Assembly (NCBI GenBank): GCA_018055415.1
Contig: JAGPHP010000005.1
Coordinates: 1 to 43,080, forward strand
Length of the DNA stretch: 43,080 nucleotides
Direction: 5' to 3'
Source: Breznakibacter sp.
Lineage (GTDB): Bacteria > Bacteroidota > Bacteroidia > Bacteroidales > Marinilabiliaceae
In this document: positions 1 to 8,694 of the stretch, one piece after another
Layout: each line of letters begins with the position of its first letter
Position numbering within the stretch: position 1 is the stretch's first letter
The notes under the pieces: generated by a model
Databases searched by the model: none
Told to the model about the DNA's origin: nothing
What the model saw: the letters and a program-made list of their open reading frames with translations, nothing else
Translations under genes and position numbers: made by a program

Positions 1-336
1 GTTATAAACGACGACAGATTAATAATTTACAAAGAGGATCAAGGGTATCGATTTGCAAACACACCGATGCCTCACTACAATGACCATTCAAAACAAGCAC
101 CTCTCAATGCCATATTTCTACTTTCACAATCCAAAGAGAACTATTGCAACAAAATTACTGGCGCCCAAGCATTGAGTAAAGTAATGGCAAACTTCATACA
201 GCAACTATTTGACAAAGAGCTTGTTGAAAAACACTTAGAAAAAACAATGGATCTTGTTATGCAAGTTCCTATTTACGAACTTGGATTTAAACCAGATGAC
301 GACATTGTTGCTTTAATAAGATCTCTAAAACTCTAA
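1..336 (+). CDS. HPr kinase/PEP carboxykinase-like protein, 3' end (5' truncated)
   Basis: The reading frame is open from base 1, so this is the last 111 residues of a longer gene; the first in-frame ATG at 67 is internal. The visible part includes a DDRLIIYKED segment, a short loop leading to PLNAIFLLSQSKEN, then a helical tail. This pattern resembles the C-terminus of HprK-like kinases found beside PqqD-type proteins, S26-like peptidases and ABC exporters in peptide-maturation loci. The P-loop that would prove kinase identity lies outside the window, so the family call is inference. The stop is 2 bases before the next ATG, indicating translational coupling with the signal-peptidase-like gene. 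Confidence 0.5.
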   Translation, partial: VINDDRLIIYKEDQGYRFANTPMPHYNDHSKQAPLNAIFLLSQSKENYCNKITGAQALSKVMANFIQQLFDKELVEKHLEKTMDLVMQVPIYELGFKPDDDIVALIRSLKL

Positions 337-338
337 TC

Positions 339-794
339 ATGTCTGAGAGATCTATGCTAAAAGTCACCTCAGAGCTGCTTAAAGATGACAATATCTTAAA
401 GATAAAAGCAACGGGTAGTAGTATGCTGCCACTGTTTAAAGAAAATGATCAGTTTATTATTCAAAAATGTGCCCACTCAAAAATCTCAATAGGCGACATC
501 GTCATTTTTGAGAGAGAGAATATACTCACAGCTCATCGTATCACACAAATCACAAAAGAGCATATAATAACTTGGGGCGATTTCAACCTAATGCCAGATG
601 CGCCAATTATAACGGACCAAATAGTGGCAAAGGCAATTTCTGTTGAACGAAACGGAAAGGTTTTAAGACTAACAAAGATAAAATATCGTACTTGGAGCTT
701 TTTGATGACACACAACGCACAGTTCAACCACAAACTCATTAATCTAATTATTCGATTCTATTTTAAATGCTCACGGTTGATTCAAAGAAAATAG
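339..794 (+). CDS. S24/S26-type signal-peptidase-like protein
   Basis: This 151-residue protein has the signal peptidase I core. The box with catalytic Ser is TGSSMLP (Ser at about residue 28). GDIVIF follows at 52-57, HRI at 66-68, and GDFNLMPD at 80-87. The His in place of the general-base Lys is typical of the SipW/archaeal/ER-type branch of S26 peptidases. No N-terminal membrane segment is visible, unlike classical SPase I, so the protein may be soluble or peripherally attached. It sits between an HprK-like gene and an ABC exporter, which suggests it trims or helps mature an exported peptide rather than acting as the general leader peptidase. The fold is clear; the substrate is unknown. 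Confidence 0.7.
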   Translation: MSERSMLKVTSELLKDDNILKIKATGSSMLPLFKENDQFIIQKCAHSKISIGDIVIFERENILTAHRITQITKEHIITWGDFNLMPDAPIITDQIVAKAISVERNGKVLRLTKIKYRTWSFLMTHNAQFNHKLINLIIRFYFKCSRLIQRK

Positions 795-855
795 CTATTT
801 CGCATTGCATTCCACAATTTTTATTGCATATTTGATAAAACCTTTTTAGGCAAGC

Positions 856-2661
856 ATGCAACAATTAAACATCAAACAACGCTGGCACGAAATCAAACGC
901 GCGCTTCTCTTAGTTATTGAGAGCTCACCTCGCTGGACACTATACAATGCCATTTTGATTACCATCAAAGGGGTAATGCCGCTCATTTTTATCTATCTCA
1001 TAAAGCTCTTTGTTGACACTTCTGCTTTACTTATATCCAACAAAAACAGAAGTGAAGATCTAAAACCACTGATCATCTATCTTTGCTTAGCGGGTATCGT
1101 ATTTATGATCAATTCGTTAGCGGGATCTCTTGGAAAATACATTAAAGAACGACACTCTTTTTACGTTCAGGATAATATCAAGAAAAAGATACACAACAAG
1201 ACCATAAAGATGAATTTCTCAAACTTTGAGAATTTTCACTTCCAAGACATTCATCACAGAGCAATCAGCGAATCATCTTACAGACCAAGTCGCATTTTTA
1301 ACGAATTAGTTTCCCTATTTCAAAGTGGAATCACACTTCTTTTGGTGGCCATTATTTTAGTCACTCTCCATTGGAGTATCTCGTTAATTGTAGCACTTCT
1401 GTCTGTTCCAATCATTGTCATTCGACTCAAGAGTTCGAGACGCATGTATCTTTTAAGAAGAAACCAAACGGCCGATGAACGTAAAGTAGGATACTACGAC
1501 ACGCTTCTAACCGACAAAACATTTGCTAAAGAGGTGCGACTTTTTAATTTATCCAACCTCTTTGAAGATCGCTACAGACAAACCACGAACAACCTGAGAG
1601 AGAAACAATTAAACACCATCTGGATATCGGCTAAAAGCGAGACCATTATTCAGCTGATCTCAGCAGTAGCTCTTTTTGGAATTTATGGACTTATTCTCTT
1701 TTTTACTTACGAAGGTCGTATTACTCAAGGAGGAATGGTTCTCTATTTTTTAGTTTTACAAAGAGGTTATAGCGTATTACAAGATTTTTTATCAAAAATT
1801 GCCAATCTTTATGACGACACACTCTATTTAAAAGATCTGTTTGAGTTTTTTGATTACGAAGTGATTATTGAACAAGATAAAAGAGAACTTGAGTTTCCCT
1901 CTCCAATTAAAGAAGGAATTACATTTAAAAATGTTAGTTTTAAATACCCACACAGCTCTCGAAACGTCTTTAAAAACTTCAATTTAACCATAAAATCAGG
2001 TGAGACATTGGCAATTGTTGGAGCTAACGGAGCAGGGAAAACAACCTTAATAAAGTTATTATGTGGCCTTTATACTCCCACGAGTGGCAAAATATTAATA
2101 GATAATACAAACATCAGTGAGATAAAAAAAGAGAGTATTTCAAAAAATGTGAGTGCCATATTTCAAGATTTCACCCTTTATAATGTCTCAGCCAGAGAGA
2201 ATATTTGGTTTGGGGATGTGACGAAAAACGGTGATATTAAAGAGATTAGAGAGTCGGCAAAAGTGGCTGGTGTAGATACACTTTTAACAAATCTACCGAA
2301 AGGGTACGAGAACAAACTAGGATATCTATTTGAAGGAAGCGAGATGCTAAGTCAGGGCGAATGGCAGAGAATCGCATTGGCGCGCTCGATCTACCACAAC
2401 TCCGAACTAATCATTTTAGATGAGCCAACGAGCTCGCTAGATGCTTATACAGAGGCAAATCTCATACACCACTTCAAAAGCATTACCACCAATAGAACTG
2501 CCATAGTTATTAGTCACCGACTAACTACCATTCAGATTGCCGATAGAATTTTAATGATAGGAGAAAATGGAAAGTGCGAACTTGGTACCCATGAAGAACT
2601 ATTTGCACTAAAAGGAGAGTACTACTCCATGGTAAAAACACTTGAAAATCCACTAAATTAA
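856..2661 (+). CDS. ABC transporter, fused permease and ATP-binding domains (exporter)
   Basis: The 601-residue half-transporter has a type IV exporter layout: about six membrane segments in residues 25-320, then a nucleotide-binding domain. In that domain Walker A GANGAGKT is at about 389-396, the Q-loop at Q437, the signature LSQGE at 498-502, Walker B LIILDE at 518-523, and the H-loop His at 554. No N-terminal C39 peptidase domain is present, so leader cleavage would need a separate enzyme, possibly the neighbouring S26-like protein. The gene follows the HprK-like and peptidase-like genes on the same strand after a 61-bp gap. Export of a small modified peptide is the likely role by context; lipid or drug export is an alternative. 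Confidence 0.85.
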   Translation: MQQLNIKQRWHEIKRALLLVIESSPRWTLYNAILITIKGVMPLIFIYLIKLFVDTSALLISNKNRSEDLKPLIIYLCLAGIVFMINSLAGSLGKYIKERHSFYVQDNIKKKIHNKTIKMNFSNFENFHFQDIHHRAISESSYRPSRIFNELVSLFQSGITLLLVAIILVTLHWSISLIVALLSVPIIVIRLKSSRRMYLLRRNQTADERKVGYYDTLLTDKTFAKEVRLFNLSNLFEDRYRQTTNNLREKQLNTIWISAKSETIIQLISAVALFGIYGLILFFTYEGRITQGGMVLYFLVLQRGYSVLQDFLSKIANLYDDTLYLKDLFEFFDYEVIIEQDKRELEFPSPIKEGITFKNVSFKYPHSSRNVFKNFNLTIKSGETLAIVGANGAGKTTLIKLLCGLYTPTSGKILIDNTNISEIKKESISKNVSAIFQDFTLYNVSARENIWFGDVTKNGDIKEIRESAKVAGVDTLLTNLPKGYENKLGYLFEGSEMLSQGEWQRIALARSIYHNSELIILDEPTSSLDAYTEANLIHHFKSITTNRTAIVISHRLTTIQIADRILMIGENGKCELGTHEELFALKGEYYSMVKTLENPLN

Positions 2662-3122
2662 TAGTCGCGTTTCATTGCCTTATCGATATCGCGTTTGGCA
2701 TCTTTCTCTTTAAGCGACTGACGTTTATCGTATGTCTTTTTGCCTCGTGCAAGGCCAATCTCTATTTTAGCCCACCCTTTTTGATTGATAAAAACACGTA
2801 AAGGCACAATGGTATAGCCTGTATCTTTAATTTTACGTTCCCATTTTGCCAGCTCCTTCTTTTTTAGTAAAAGTTTTCTGTCGCGTTGAGGCTGATGATT
2901 ATTATAGGTTCCGTAGAAATATTCGGAAATATTTAACCCTTTAAGCCAAAGCTCATTACGAAGATAAAAACAAAAAGAATCGACCAAACTGGCTCGCCCT
3001 TGGCGTAGTGATTTAATCTCAGTTCCAGTTAACTGCATACCAGCAACAAGCTTATCCTCAATTTCATAATCGAAGGTTGCACGTTTATTACGGATTTGAA
3101 TTCTATCTGCAGCTATCAACAT
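2658..3122 (-). CDS. smpB: SsrA-binding protein SmpB
   Basis: SmpB binds tmRNA and delivers it to stalled ribosomes for trans-translation. The 154-residue length is standard. The N-terminal segment [20 protein letters not shown], the motif [14 protein letters not shown] and the C-terminal [20 protein letters not shown] are characteristic of the family, followed by a lysine/arginine-rich tail. The stop overlaps the end of the convergent ABC transporter by 4 bases. The gap to the upstream Yip1-like gene is 3 bases, so the two are probably co-transcribed. Confidence 0.96.
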   Translation of the reverse strand: MLIAADRIQIRNKRATFDYEIEDKLVAGMQLTGTEIKSLRQGRASLVDSFCFYLRNELWLKGLNISEYFYGTYNNHQPQRDRKLLLKKKELAKWERKIKDTGYTIVPLRVFINQKGWAKIEIGLARGKKTYDKRQSLKEKDAKRDIDKAMKRDY

Positions 3123-3125
3123 AAA

Positions 3126-3704
3126 TTAAACTCGACTAATAATGGTAAGTATATAGTAAAACAATGGCGGCAAAGTTAACAGCAAAAGCGACAAAAGCAT
3201 TGTATAATGACTCTTTTTTTGCCCCATTTTTTGACACTCGATATTAGCTTTAACCGAAAATATAGGCAAAAGCATGATCGAGAAGGCATATATAGGTAAC
3301 AAATAATAGTTCAACAATGCTATTCCACCAAACAAAGTAGGAAGAAGAGTGGTGAAACCAACTAAATGCAAGTAAGCATCTCCTTTATCTTCCTTTAAAA
3401 AAGCAGCTAATTGCGTATCTTTCAAATTAATAACGATATAAAACGTTACAAATATGGCTATAAAATAGAAAGCCCCCCCTTTTAATCCTTCAATAATAGA
3501 GAATGGAGAGTTTGACGCTCCTTTTACAATAAAGAGCACGATTGCAAGTACGCCCATCAACGGTAGTAAGTAATTACTCAAGAACACATCCTGATTAACT
3601 CCCTCACTTTCAGCCTCTTTCCACGCCAACGTTGGATTAATAAGTAATAGCACCAAACGTTTAATTAAATCTTTATATATCGATACAAACCCTTTCTCCT
3701 CCAT
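3126..3704 (-). CDS. Yip1-like multi-pass membrane protein
   Basis: The protein is 192 residues from the ATG at 3704 (MEEKGFVSIYKDLIKRL). The frame is open to 3860, but that extension would run into the divergent miaA coding region and reads like low-complexity translation, so the internal ATG is preferred. The sequence starts with an amphipathic helix and a NPTLAWKEAESEG segment typical of Yip1-family proteins, followed by about five hydrophobic membrane segments. Function is unknown in bacteria. It lies 3 bases upstream of smpB on the same strand and diverges from miaA. Confidence 0.7.
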   Translation of the reverse strand: MEEKGFVSIYKDLIKRLVLLLINPTLAWKEAESEGVNQDVFLSNYLLPLMGVLAIVLFIVKGASNSPFSIIEGLKGGAFYFIAIFVTFYIVINLKDTQLAAFLKEDKGDAYLHLVGFTTLLPTLFGGIALLNYYLLPIYAFSIMLLPIFSVKANIECQKMGQKKSHYTMLLSLLLLTLPPLFYYILTIISRV

Positions 3705-3710
3705 AATACC

Positions 3711-3718
3711 TATTTTTG
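3711..3718 (+). promoter_or_regulatory. Bacteroidota -7 promoter box, candidate for miaA
   Basis: TATTTTTG matches the Bacteroidota -7 consensus TAnnTTTG exactly and lies about 65 bases upstream of the miaA start. No clear TTTG -33 element is seen at the expected spacing, so the call is tentative. Confidence 0.35.
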
Positions 3719-3783
3719 TGTAAAAATAGAAAAAAGTGCGGTTACAGAAAGCGTATTCCTCACTCTTATTATAATAAAGTAAG

Positions 3784-4731
3784 ATGAACGAACTTAAAAA
3801 TGGTGTTGATTTGATTGTAATATTGGGGCCAACGGCATCGGGTAAAACAAAGTTAGCCACCGAGTTAGCCTATATTTTAGATGGTGAAATCATTAGTGCC
3901 GACTCGCGACAAGTTTATAAAGGTATGGATTTAGGCACTGGTAAAGATTTACAAGAGTACACCCTGCGTGGTACAACCATACCTTATCACCTCATCGACA
4001 TTCGAGAAGCTGGCGAGAAATATAATGTTTACGAGTTTCAAACCGACTTCTACAAGGCTTTTCAAGCAATCAAAGGGCGAGGCAAAATAGCTATTCTTTG
4101 CGGCGGAACAGGCATGTACATCGAGGCAGTTTTACGTCAATACAAACTCATCACCGTCCCATCAAACCCACCGCTACGCGAAAGCTTATCGAATAAAACG
4201 CTTCCTGAACTCACCGATATTTTAAAACAGTACAAAACGCTCCATAACACCACAGAAACAGATACAATCAAAAGAGCCATAAGAGCCATTGAAATAGCCG
4301 ATTACTACAGCAAAAACGATGAAATCATAGTTGATCTACCTCCAATAAATCCTATTATCTTTGGAGTAAACATTGATAGAGATATCCGCCGCGAGAAAAC
4401 AACCAAAAGACTCAAAGAGCGACTCGACAAAGGGATGATTGAAGAGGTTAAGCAACTTCTAAAACACGTTTCGGCAGATGATCTGATCTATTATGGACTC
4501 GAGTACAAATATCTCACCCAGCATGCAATAGGACAACTCTCCTATGATGAGATGTTTGAACAACTCAACATTGCCATTCATCAATTTGCAAAACGACAAA
4601 TGACTTGGTTTAGAAAAATGGAACGCGAAGGAACCCAAATAAACTGGATTGACGCGCAACTAGCTATGGAAAAGAAAATTGAACTAATTGCTGCAAAAAT
4701 TGGTTTACCTCTTCAGAGTAAAAATGAATAA
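3784..4731 (+). CDS. miaA: tRNA dimethylallyltransferase MiaA
   Basis: MiaA transfers a dimethylallyl group to A37 of tRNAs reading UNN codons. The 315-residue protein carries the P-loop GPTASGKT at 15-22, the family signature ISADSRQVYKGMDLGTGK at about 36-53, and GGTGMYIEA in the middle. The C-terminal region ends in the tRNA-contacting segment QFAKRQMTWFRK. It begins a three-gene cluster with a flavin reductase and rlmN. MiaA and RlmN are both RNA modification enzymes acting on tRNA or rRNA, which makes a shared operon sensible. Confidence 0.96.
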   Translation: MNELKNGVDLIVILGPTASGKTKLATELAYILDGEIISADSRQVYKGMDLGTGKDLQEYTLRGTTIPYHLIDIREAGEKYNVYEFQTDFYKAFQAIKGRGKIAILCGGTGMYIEAVLRQYKLITVPSNPPLRESLSNKTLPELTDILKQYKTLHNTTETDTIKRAIRAIEIADYYSKNDEIIVDLPPINPIIFGVNIDRDIRREKTTKRLKERLDKGMIEEVKQLLKHVSADDLIYYGLEYKYLTQHAIGQLSYDEMFEQLNIAIHQFAKRQMTWFRKMEREGTQINWIDAQLAMEKKIELIAAKIGLPLQSKNE

Positions 4732-4737
4732 TTGTTT

Positions 4738-5397
4738 ATGGATAAAAAATTAGAGCTCTTTAGCGCCAAGATAACCCACAAAAACGAAATACAAACTAAC
4801 TTCTTTGCAATAGACATTGAATACGCGCTACCCTACAAAGCGGGACAAGTTGTGGCAATTACCAATTCAAAAGAGTTAGAGCCACGCCTCTACTCAATTG
4901 CGGGAAGCTTTGCCGATAATACCATTCGCATTGTTTTTGATGTGCATCAGGATGGCAAATTAACGCCCATGTTATCACACTTATCAGAAGGAGAAAATCT
5001 ACAAATTTCAAAGCCCTTTGGCCGATTTATTGGAACCGACGAACCAGCTTGGTGGATTGCCACTGGCACTGGGATTGCACCATTTATCGCAATGAGTCAG
5101 CAACTTGCCTATCACAACAAACAACTCATTCATGGTGCGCGCACCATCGATGGCTTTTTATTCAAAGAGCTTTTTGAAAAGTGGTTAGGTGATAGATATA
5201 TTAAATGCTGCACCACCGAAGTTGCAGAAAATGTATATTTTGGTCGCCTAACAAATTGGCTAAAAGAGCAAAAAGAGCTGCCACTCGATATTAAATACTA
5301 CCTTTGCGGAAATCCTGAGATGGTGGTTGAGGTAAGAGATATTCTAGTATCTAAAGGTATATCTTTCAACAATATAATCTCTGAAATATATTTTTAA
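4738..5397 (+). CDS. Ferredoxin-NADP reductase-like FAD/NAD(P)-binding protein
   Basis: The 219-residue protein has the two-domain FNR fold. An N-terminal flavin-binding barrel carries RLYS at 50-53, and an NAD(P)-binding Rossmann domain carries GTGIAPF at 110-116 and the CGNPEM motif at 190-195. The C-terminus ends in EIYF, an aromatic terminus like that which stacks on the flavin in plant-type FNRs. An in-frame TTG at 4732 would add two residues; ATG at 4738 is preferred. It lies 6 bases after miaA and 2 bases before rlmN, and might supply electrons to the neighbouring radical-SAM enzyme; that partnership is inference. Confidence 0.82.
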   Translation: MDKKLELFSAKITHKNEIQTNFFAIDIEYALPYKAGQVVAITNSKELEPRLYSIAGSFADNTIRIVFDVHQDGKLTPMLSHLSEGENLQISKPFGRFIGTDEPAWWIATGTGIAPFIAMSQQLAYHNKQLIHGARTIDGFLFKELFEKWLGDRYIKCCTTEVAENVYFGRLTNWLKEQKELPLDIKYYLCGNPEMVVEVRDILVSKGISFNNIISEIYF

Positions 5398-5399
5398 AT

Positions 5400-6440
5400 A
5401 TGAGTAAAGAAGCACTATTTGGCAAAACCCTTGAGGAGATTAACATCATTGTTAAATCGGTAAACCTCCCTTCATTTGCAGGAAAACAGATAACCGATTG
5501 GCTCTACCAAAAAAGGGTCACCTCTATAGAAGCGATGACCAATTTGCCAAAGAAGGGACGAGAAGCGTTGGCCGATAAGTATGAAGTAGGATTAATTGCC
5601 CCTGTAAAAGTAGACGAATCAGTTGATGGCACAAAAAAATATCTCTTTAACACCGGTAATAATCAATTTATAGAAGCAGCCTATATACCTGAAATCGATA
5701 GAAAAACGCTTTGCGTTTCGTCGCAATCGGGCTGTAAAATGGGGTGCCTCTTCTGTATGACCGGAAAACAAGGATTTCAATCAAACTTAACAGCCAATGA
5801 GATTCTAAATCAAATGGTTAGCATCCCTGAAGGCGAACTTGTTTCAAACCTTGTTTACATGGGCATGGGTGAACCAATGGATAACATCGAAGAGGTACTT
5901 AAAAGCTTAACCATACTAACAGCTCCGTGGGGTTTTGCCTGGAGTCCGCGCCGTATCAACGTTTCCACAATAGGTGTAGTACCTGCCATGCGACGATTTA
6001 TTACCGAAAGCGAAGCCCATTTAGCCATCAGTTTACACTCCCCTTTTAACGAAGAGCGTAAACGATTGATGCCTATTGAGAGCGTTTACCCAATTAGCGA
6101 TGTAGTTGAAGCACTAAAAGAGTACGATTTTGGCAACCAGCGCCGTATTTCGTTTGAATATATCATGTTTAAAGATGTGAATGATAGCGATGATCATATA
6201 AAAGGGCTTTTGAGACTTCTTAATGGTGTAAAATGCCGAATTAACTTAATCCATTTTCACCCCATCCCCGACTCGCCTCTACGCGGAAGTGATTTCAAAC
6301 GCTTAGAGTATTTTAGAGATAAACTAACCGAAAAAGGGATTATGACAACCATTCGTCGATCAAGAGGTGAAGATATCTTTGCAGCCTGCGGTATGTTATC
6401 GACCAAAGAACTCGTGAAAAAAAATGAGCGCGATTTTTAA
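5400..6440 (+). CDS. rlmN: Dual-specificity 23S rRNA/tRNA adenine-C2 methyltransferase RlmN
   Basis: RlmN is a radical-SAM enzyme that methylates C2 of A2503 in 23S rRNA and A37 of some tRNAs. The 346-residue protein has the cluster motif CKMGCLFC (Cys 112, 116, 119), GMGEPMDN in the SAM-binding region, and a C-terminal Cys at about 330 (FAACGML). The latter corresponds to the second catalytic cysteine that resolves the covalent RNA intermediate. It is the last gene of the miaA cluster. Confidence 0.96.
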   Translation: MSKEALFGKTLEEINIIVKSVNLPSFAGKQITDWLYQKRVTSIEAMTNLPKKGREALADKYEVGLIAPVKVDESVDGTKKYLFNTGNNQFIEAAYIPEIDRKTLCVSSQSGCKMGCLFCMTGKQGFQSNLTANEILNQMVSIPEGELVSNLVYMGMGEPMDNIEEVLKSLTILTAPWGFAWSPRRINVSTIGVVPAMRRFITESEAHLAISLHSPFNEERKRLMPIESVYPISDVVEALKEYDFGNQRRISFEYIMFKDVNDSDDHIKGLLRLLNGVKCRINLIHFHPIPDSPLRGSDFKRLEYFRDKLTEKGIMTTIRRSRGEDIFAACGMLSTKELVKKNERDF

Positions 6441-6505
6441 AATAGGGGTTGACTTTTAACGTTCCTATATCATACTAATTACATAACCATATAAAATTAA
6501 AAGTT

Positions 6506-6823
6506 ATGTTTAAAATGTTTGTAGGAGGAGCACTTGGTCAAGACGCTCAAATTAAAGTAATTAACGGCCAGAGCTTGATAAGTTTTGATGTTGCCGTTAA
6601 ACGTGACAGCAAAAATGCAGCGGGCGAGAAGGTAGAAAAAACAGAGTGGATACAAGCCAATTTGTGGAAAAAAGAGGGCGAAAGCACCAAAGTTGCCGAG
6701 TATCTCAAAAAAGGGAAAATGGTGATAGTAGAGGGTACTCCCTCGATTGAACAGTATAAAAATAAAGAGGGCGAAACAAAAACAAGCTACCAACTTAGAG
6801 TTAAAGAGCTCACATTGATGTAG
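6506..6823 (+). CDS. ssb: Short single-stranded DNA-binding protein (OB fold)
   Basis: This 105-residue OB-fold protein has the conserved SSB pattern: an N-terminal beta strand with GQDAQIKVING, then EWIQANLWKKEG, and the KGKMVIVEGTPSIEQYKNKEG strand-loop. It is much shorter than canonical SSB (150-180 residues). It completely lacks the flexible linker and acidic DDxxF tip that recruits repair and replication partners. It may therefore be a secondary SSB, with the main ssb elsewhere. It is followed by a strong terminator and stands alone. Confidence 0.85.
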   Translation: MFKMFVGGALGQDAQIKVINGQSLISFDVAVKRDSKNAAGEKVEKTEWIQANLWKKEGESTKVAEYLKKGKMVIVEGTPSIEQYKNKEGETKTSYQLRVKELTLM

Positions 6824-6830
6824 ATACAAA

Positions 6831-6867
6831 AGATCTCCTCATCTTAAAATGAGGAGATCTTTTATTT
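6831..6867. terminator. Bidirectional terminator between ssb and clcA
   Basis: A perfect 12-bp stem (6831-6842 paired with 6849-6860) encloses a 6-base loop. It is followed by TTTATTT on the plus strand and preceded by an A-rich stretch that makes a T-run on the minus strand. It sits directly between the convergent ends of the short SSB and the chloride transporter and can serve both. Confidence 0.9.
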
Positions 6868-8647
6868 ACTCTTCCGAGAAATCAATTAACACCTCTCTAT
6901 AAGCGGTTAATATTTTCGATTTTGAGACAAACCCTATATATTTCCGTCCATTAAGCACCGGTAAATTCCACGCGCCAGTCTCTTCAAATTTCTTCATCAC
7001 AAAATCCATCGAGTCCGAAACATCAATAAATGCAGGAGGTATGGTAGCTAATTGCGAAACAAGAGTCGTTCCATAAACCTCACCATCAAACATGATACTT
7101 CTAACATCATCGAGCAGAACTATACCCTCAAGCTCTTCATCTTTATTTACCACTGGAAAAATATTTCGTTTTGCCGTAGCAATAATCTTTACCAACTCTC
7201 CGAGCGTCGCATTAGGTAATATGGGGTGAAAATCTGTTTCGATAACTTTATTGAGCTTCATTAAAGTGAGTACAGCTCTATCCTTATGATGTGTAATAAG
7301 CTGCCCACGAAGCGCTAAACGTTTTGTATAAATAGAGTGTGGTTCGAAATATTTTATCGTAAGATATGACACCAGCGAGGTAATCATTAATGGGATAAAG
7401 AGACCATAACCATACGTAATCTCCGCTATTAAAAAGATGGCTGTCAAGGGCGCATGCATAACTCCAGATAAAATCCCAGCCATTCCAACTAATGAAAAAT
7501 TAGTAAGCGAAAGCGTTGCAAAACCAAATACATTAACAGCAAATGCGACAAAATAGCCAGTAACACCCCCCAAAAAAAGACTCGGAGCAAAAGTTCCCCC
7601 TACTCCACCACTTCCAGTTGTGGTAGCTGTTGCCACCACTTTAAATAACATTAAGCAAAACAGAAACGCCATGAAGACATAACTATTCTGACGATAATCG
7701 TAAAACAGAGAGTTCTCTAGCACACCACTACTCATACCGTCTAAAAGCTGTATAATAGTGGTATAACCTTCTCCATAAAGCGGTGGAAATAAGAAAATTA
7801 GCACACTCAACACCACGCCACCCGAGATCCATTTAACCCAAGTATTTTGCATCAATACAAAGCGTCTCTCAACAAACATAAGCATCTTTGTAAAATAGAG
7901 CGAAACAAGTCCACATACAACCCCTAAAAGCAGAAAGTAAGGAATATTATTTAATTCAAACGGCTCGGTAAGTGTGAAAGAGAATTCAACACCTTCGCCC
8001 AAAAAAAAGTAAGCCACAGAGGCTGATGTTACAGCAGAAATAAGCAAAGGAATGATAGAAGCCATTGTTAAATCGAGCAGCAAAATCTCAAGAGTAAAGA
8101 CAAGACCCGCTATGGGCGCTTTAAACACGCCACCAATTGCGCCAGCCGCACCGCATCCAATTAAAAGCGTAACGGTTTTATAGTTCATCTTAAACAAACG
8201 TCCAATATTTGAACCTATAGATGCCCCAGTTAGCACAATCGGCGACTCGGCTCCTACCGAACCACCAAAACCAATTGTTATTGAGCTGGCAAACAGTGAC
8301 GTAATCATATTATGAGCTCTCAACAAACCACTCTTTTGAGCAATTGAATAGAGAATTTTAGTTACTCCATGTCCAATATCATCGCGCACAACATACTTCA
8401 CAAATAGGATTGTAAGCAAAATACCAACCATAGGAAATACCAGAAACAGATAATTAGGACTCGACTCTTGGTTTAGCAAATGTGTTAGATAATGCTGAAC
8501 CCAATGAATAAGGTTTTTAAGTATTACTGCCGCCAAACCACTAGCCAAACCGACAATAAGACTTAAAATCAGAAGAAAATTTCGTGGCGAAATATTACGC
8601 GATCGCCACATTAAAAACTTATTTAATAAAAGAGTTGCATGCTCCAT
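6866..8647 (-). CDS. clcA: CLC-family chloride channel/antiporter with C-terminal CBS domains
   Basis: The 593-residue membrane protein has about ten hydrophobic segments and the CLC signatures. GAESP at 132-136 supplies a glutamate (E134) at the gating position that in ClcA makes the protein a Cl-/H+ exchanger rather than a passive channel. GGVGGTFAPSLFLGG at about 345-360 is the anion-selectivity motif. Residues about 445-590 form a tandem CBS pair (LPVL and FPVV cores) for nucleotide-dependent regulation. Its stop lies at the foot of the shared terminator with ssb. Confidence 0.92.
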   Translation of the reverse strand: MEHATLLLNKFLMWRSRNISPRNFLLILSLIVGLASGLAAVILKNLIHWVQHYLTHLLNQESSPNYLFLVFPMVGILLTILFVKYVVRDDIGHGVTKILYSIAQKSGLLRAHNMITSLFASSITIGFGGSVGAESPIVLTGASIGSNIGRLFKMNYKTVTLLIGCGAAGAIGGVFKAPIAGLVFTLEILLLDLTMASIIPLLISAVTSASVAYFFLGEGVEFSFTLTEPFELNNIPYFLLLGVVCGLVSLYFTKMLMFVERRFVLMQNTWVKWISGGVVLSVLIFLFPPLYGEGYTTIIQLLDGMSSGVLENSLFYDYRQNSYVFMAFLFCLMLFKVVATATTTGSGGVGGTFAPSLFLGGVTGYFVAFAVNVFGFATLSLTNFSLVGMAGILSGVMHAPLTAIFLIAEITYGYGLFIPLMITSLVSYLTIKYFEPHSIYTKRLALRGQLITHHKDRAVLTLMKLNKVIETDFHPILPNATLGELVKIIATAKRNIFPVVNKDEELEGIVLLDDVRSIMFDGEVYGTTLVSQLATIPPAFIDVSDSMDFVMKKFEETGAWNLPVLNGRKYIGFVSKSKILTAYREVLIDFSEE

Positions 8648-8694
8648 CTAATTCAATACTTTGAGAAAATTACTTATACTCATGCAAGTTAATA

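Noticed and set aside
3705-3860. N-terminal extension of the Yip1-like protein
   Set aside because: It would overlap the divergent miaA coding region, and the first real signal of the family begins at the ATG at 3704.
6451-6480. TTGACT and an AT-rich -10-like segment upstream of ssb
   Set aside because: It resembles the E. coli sigma-70 promoter, but Bacteroidota promoters have a different consensus; no TAnnTTTG box is present there.
6497-6829. 110-residue minus-strand ORF
   Set aside because: It is antisense to the short SSB, which has clear OB-fold motifs.
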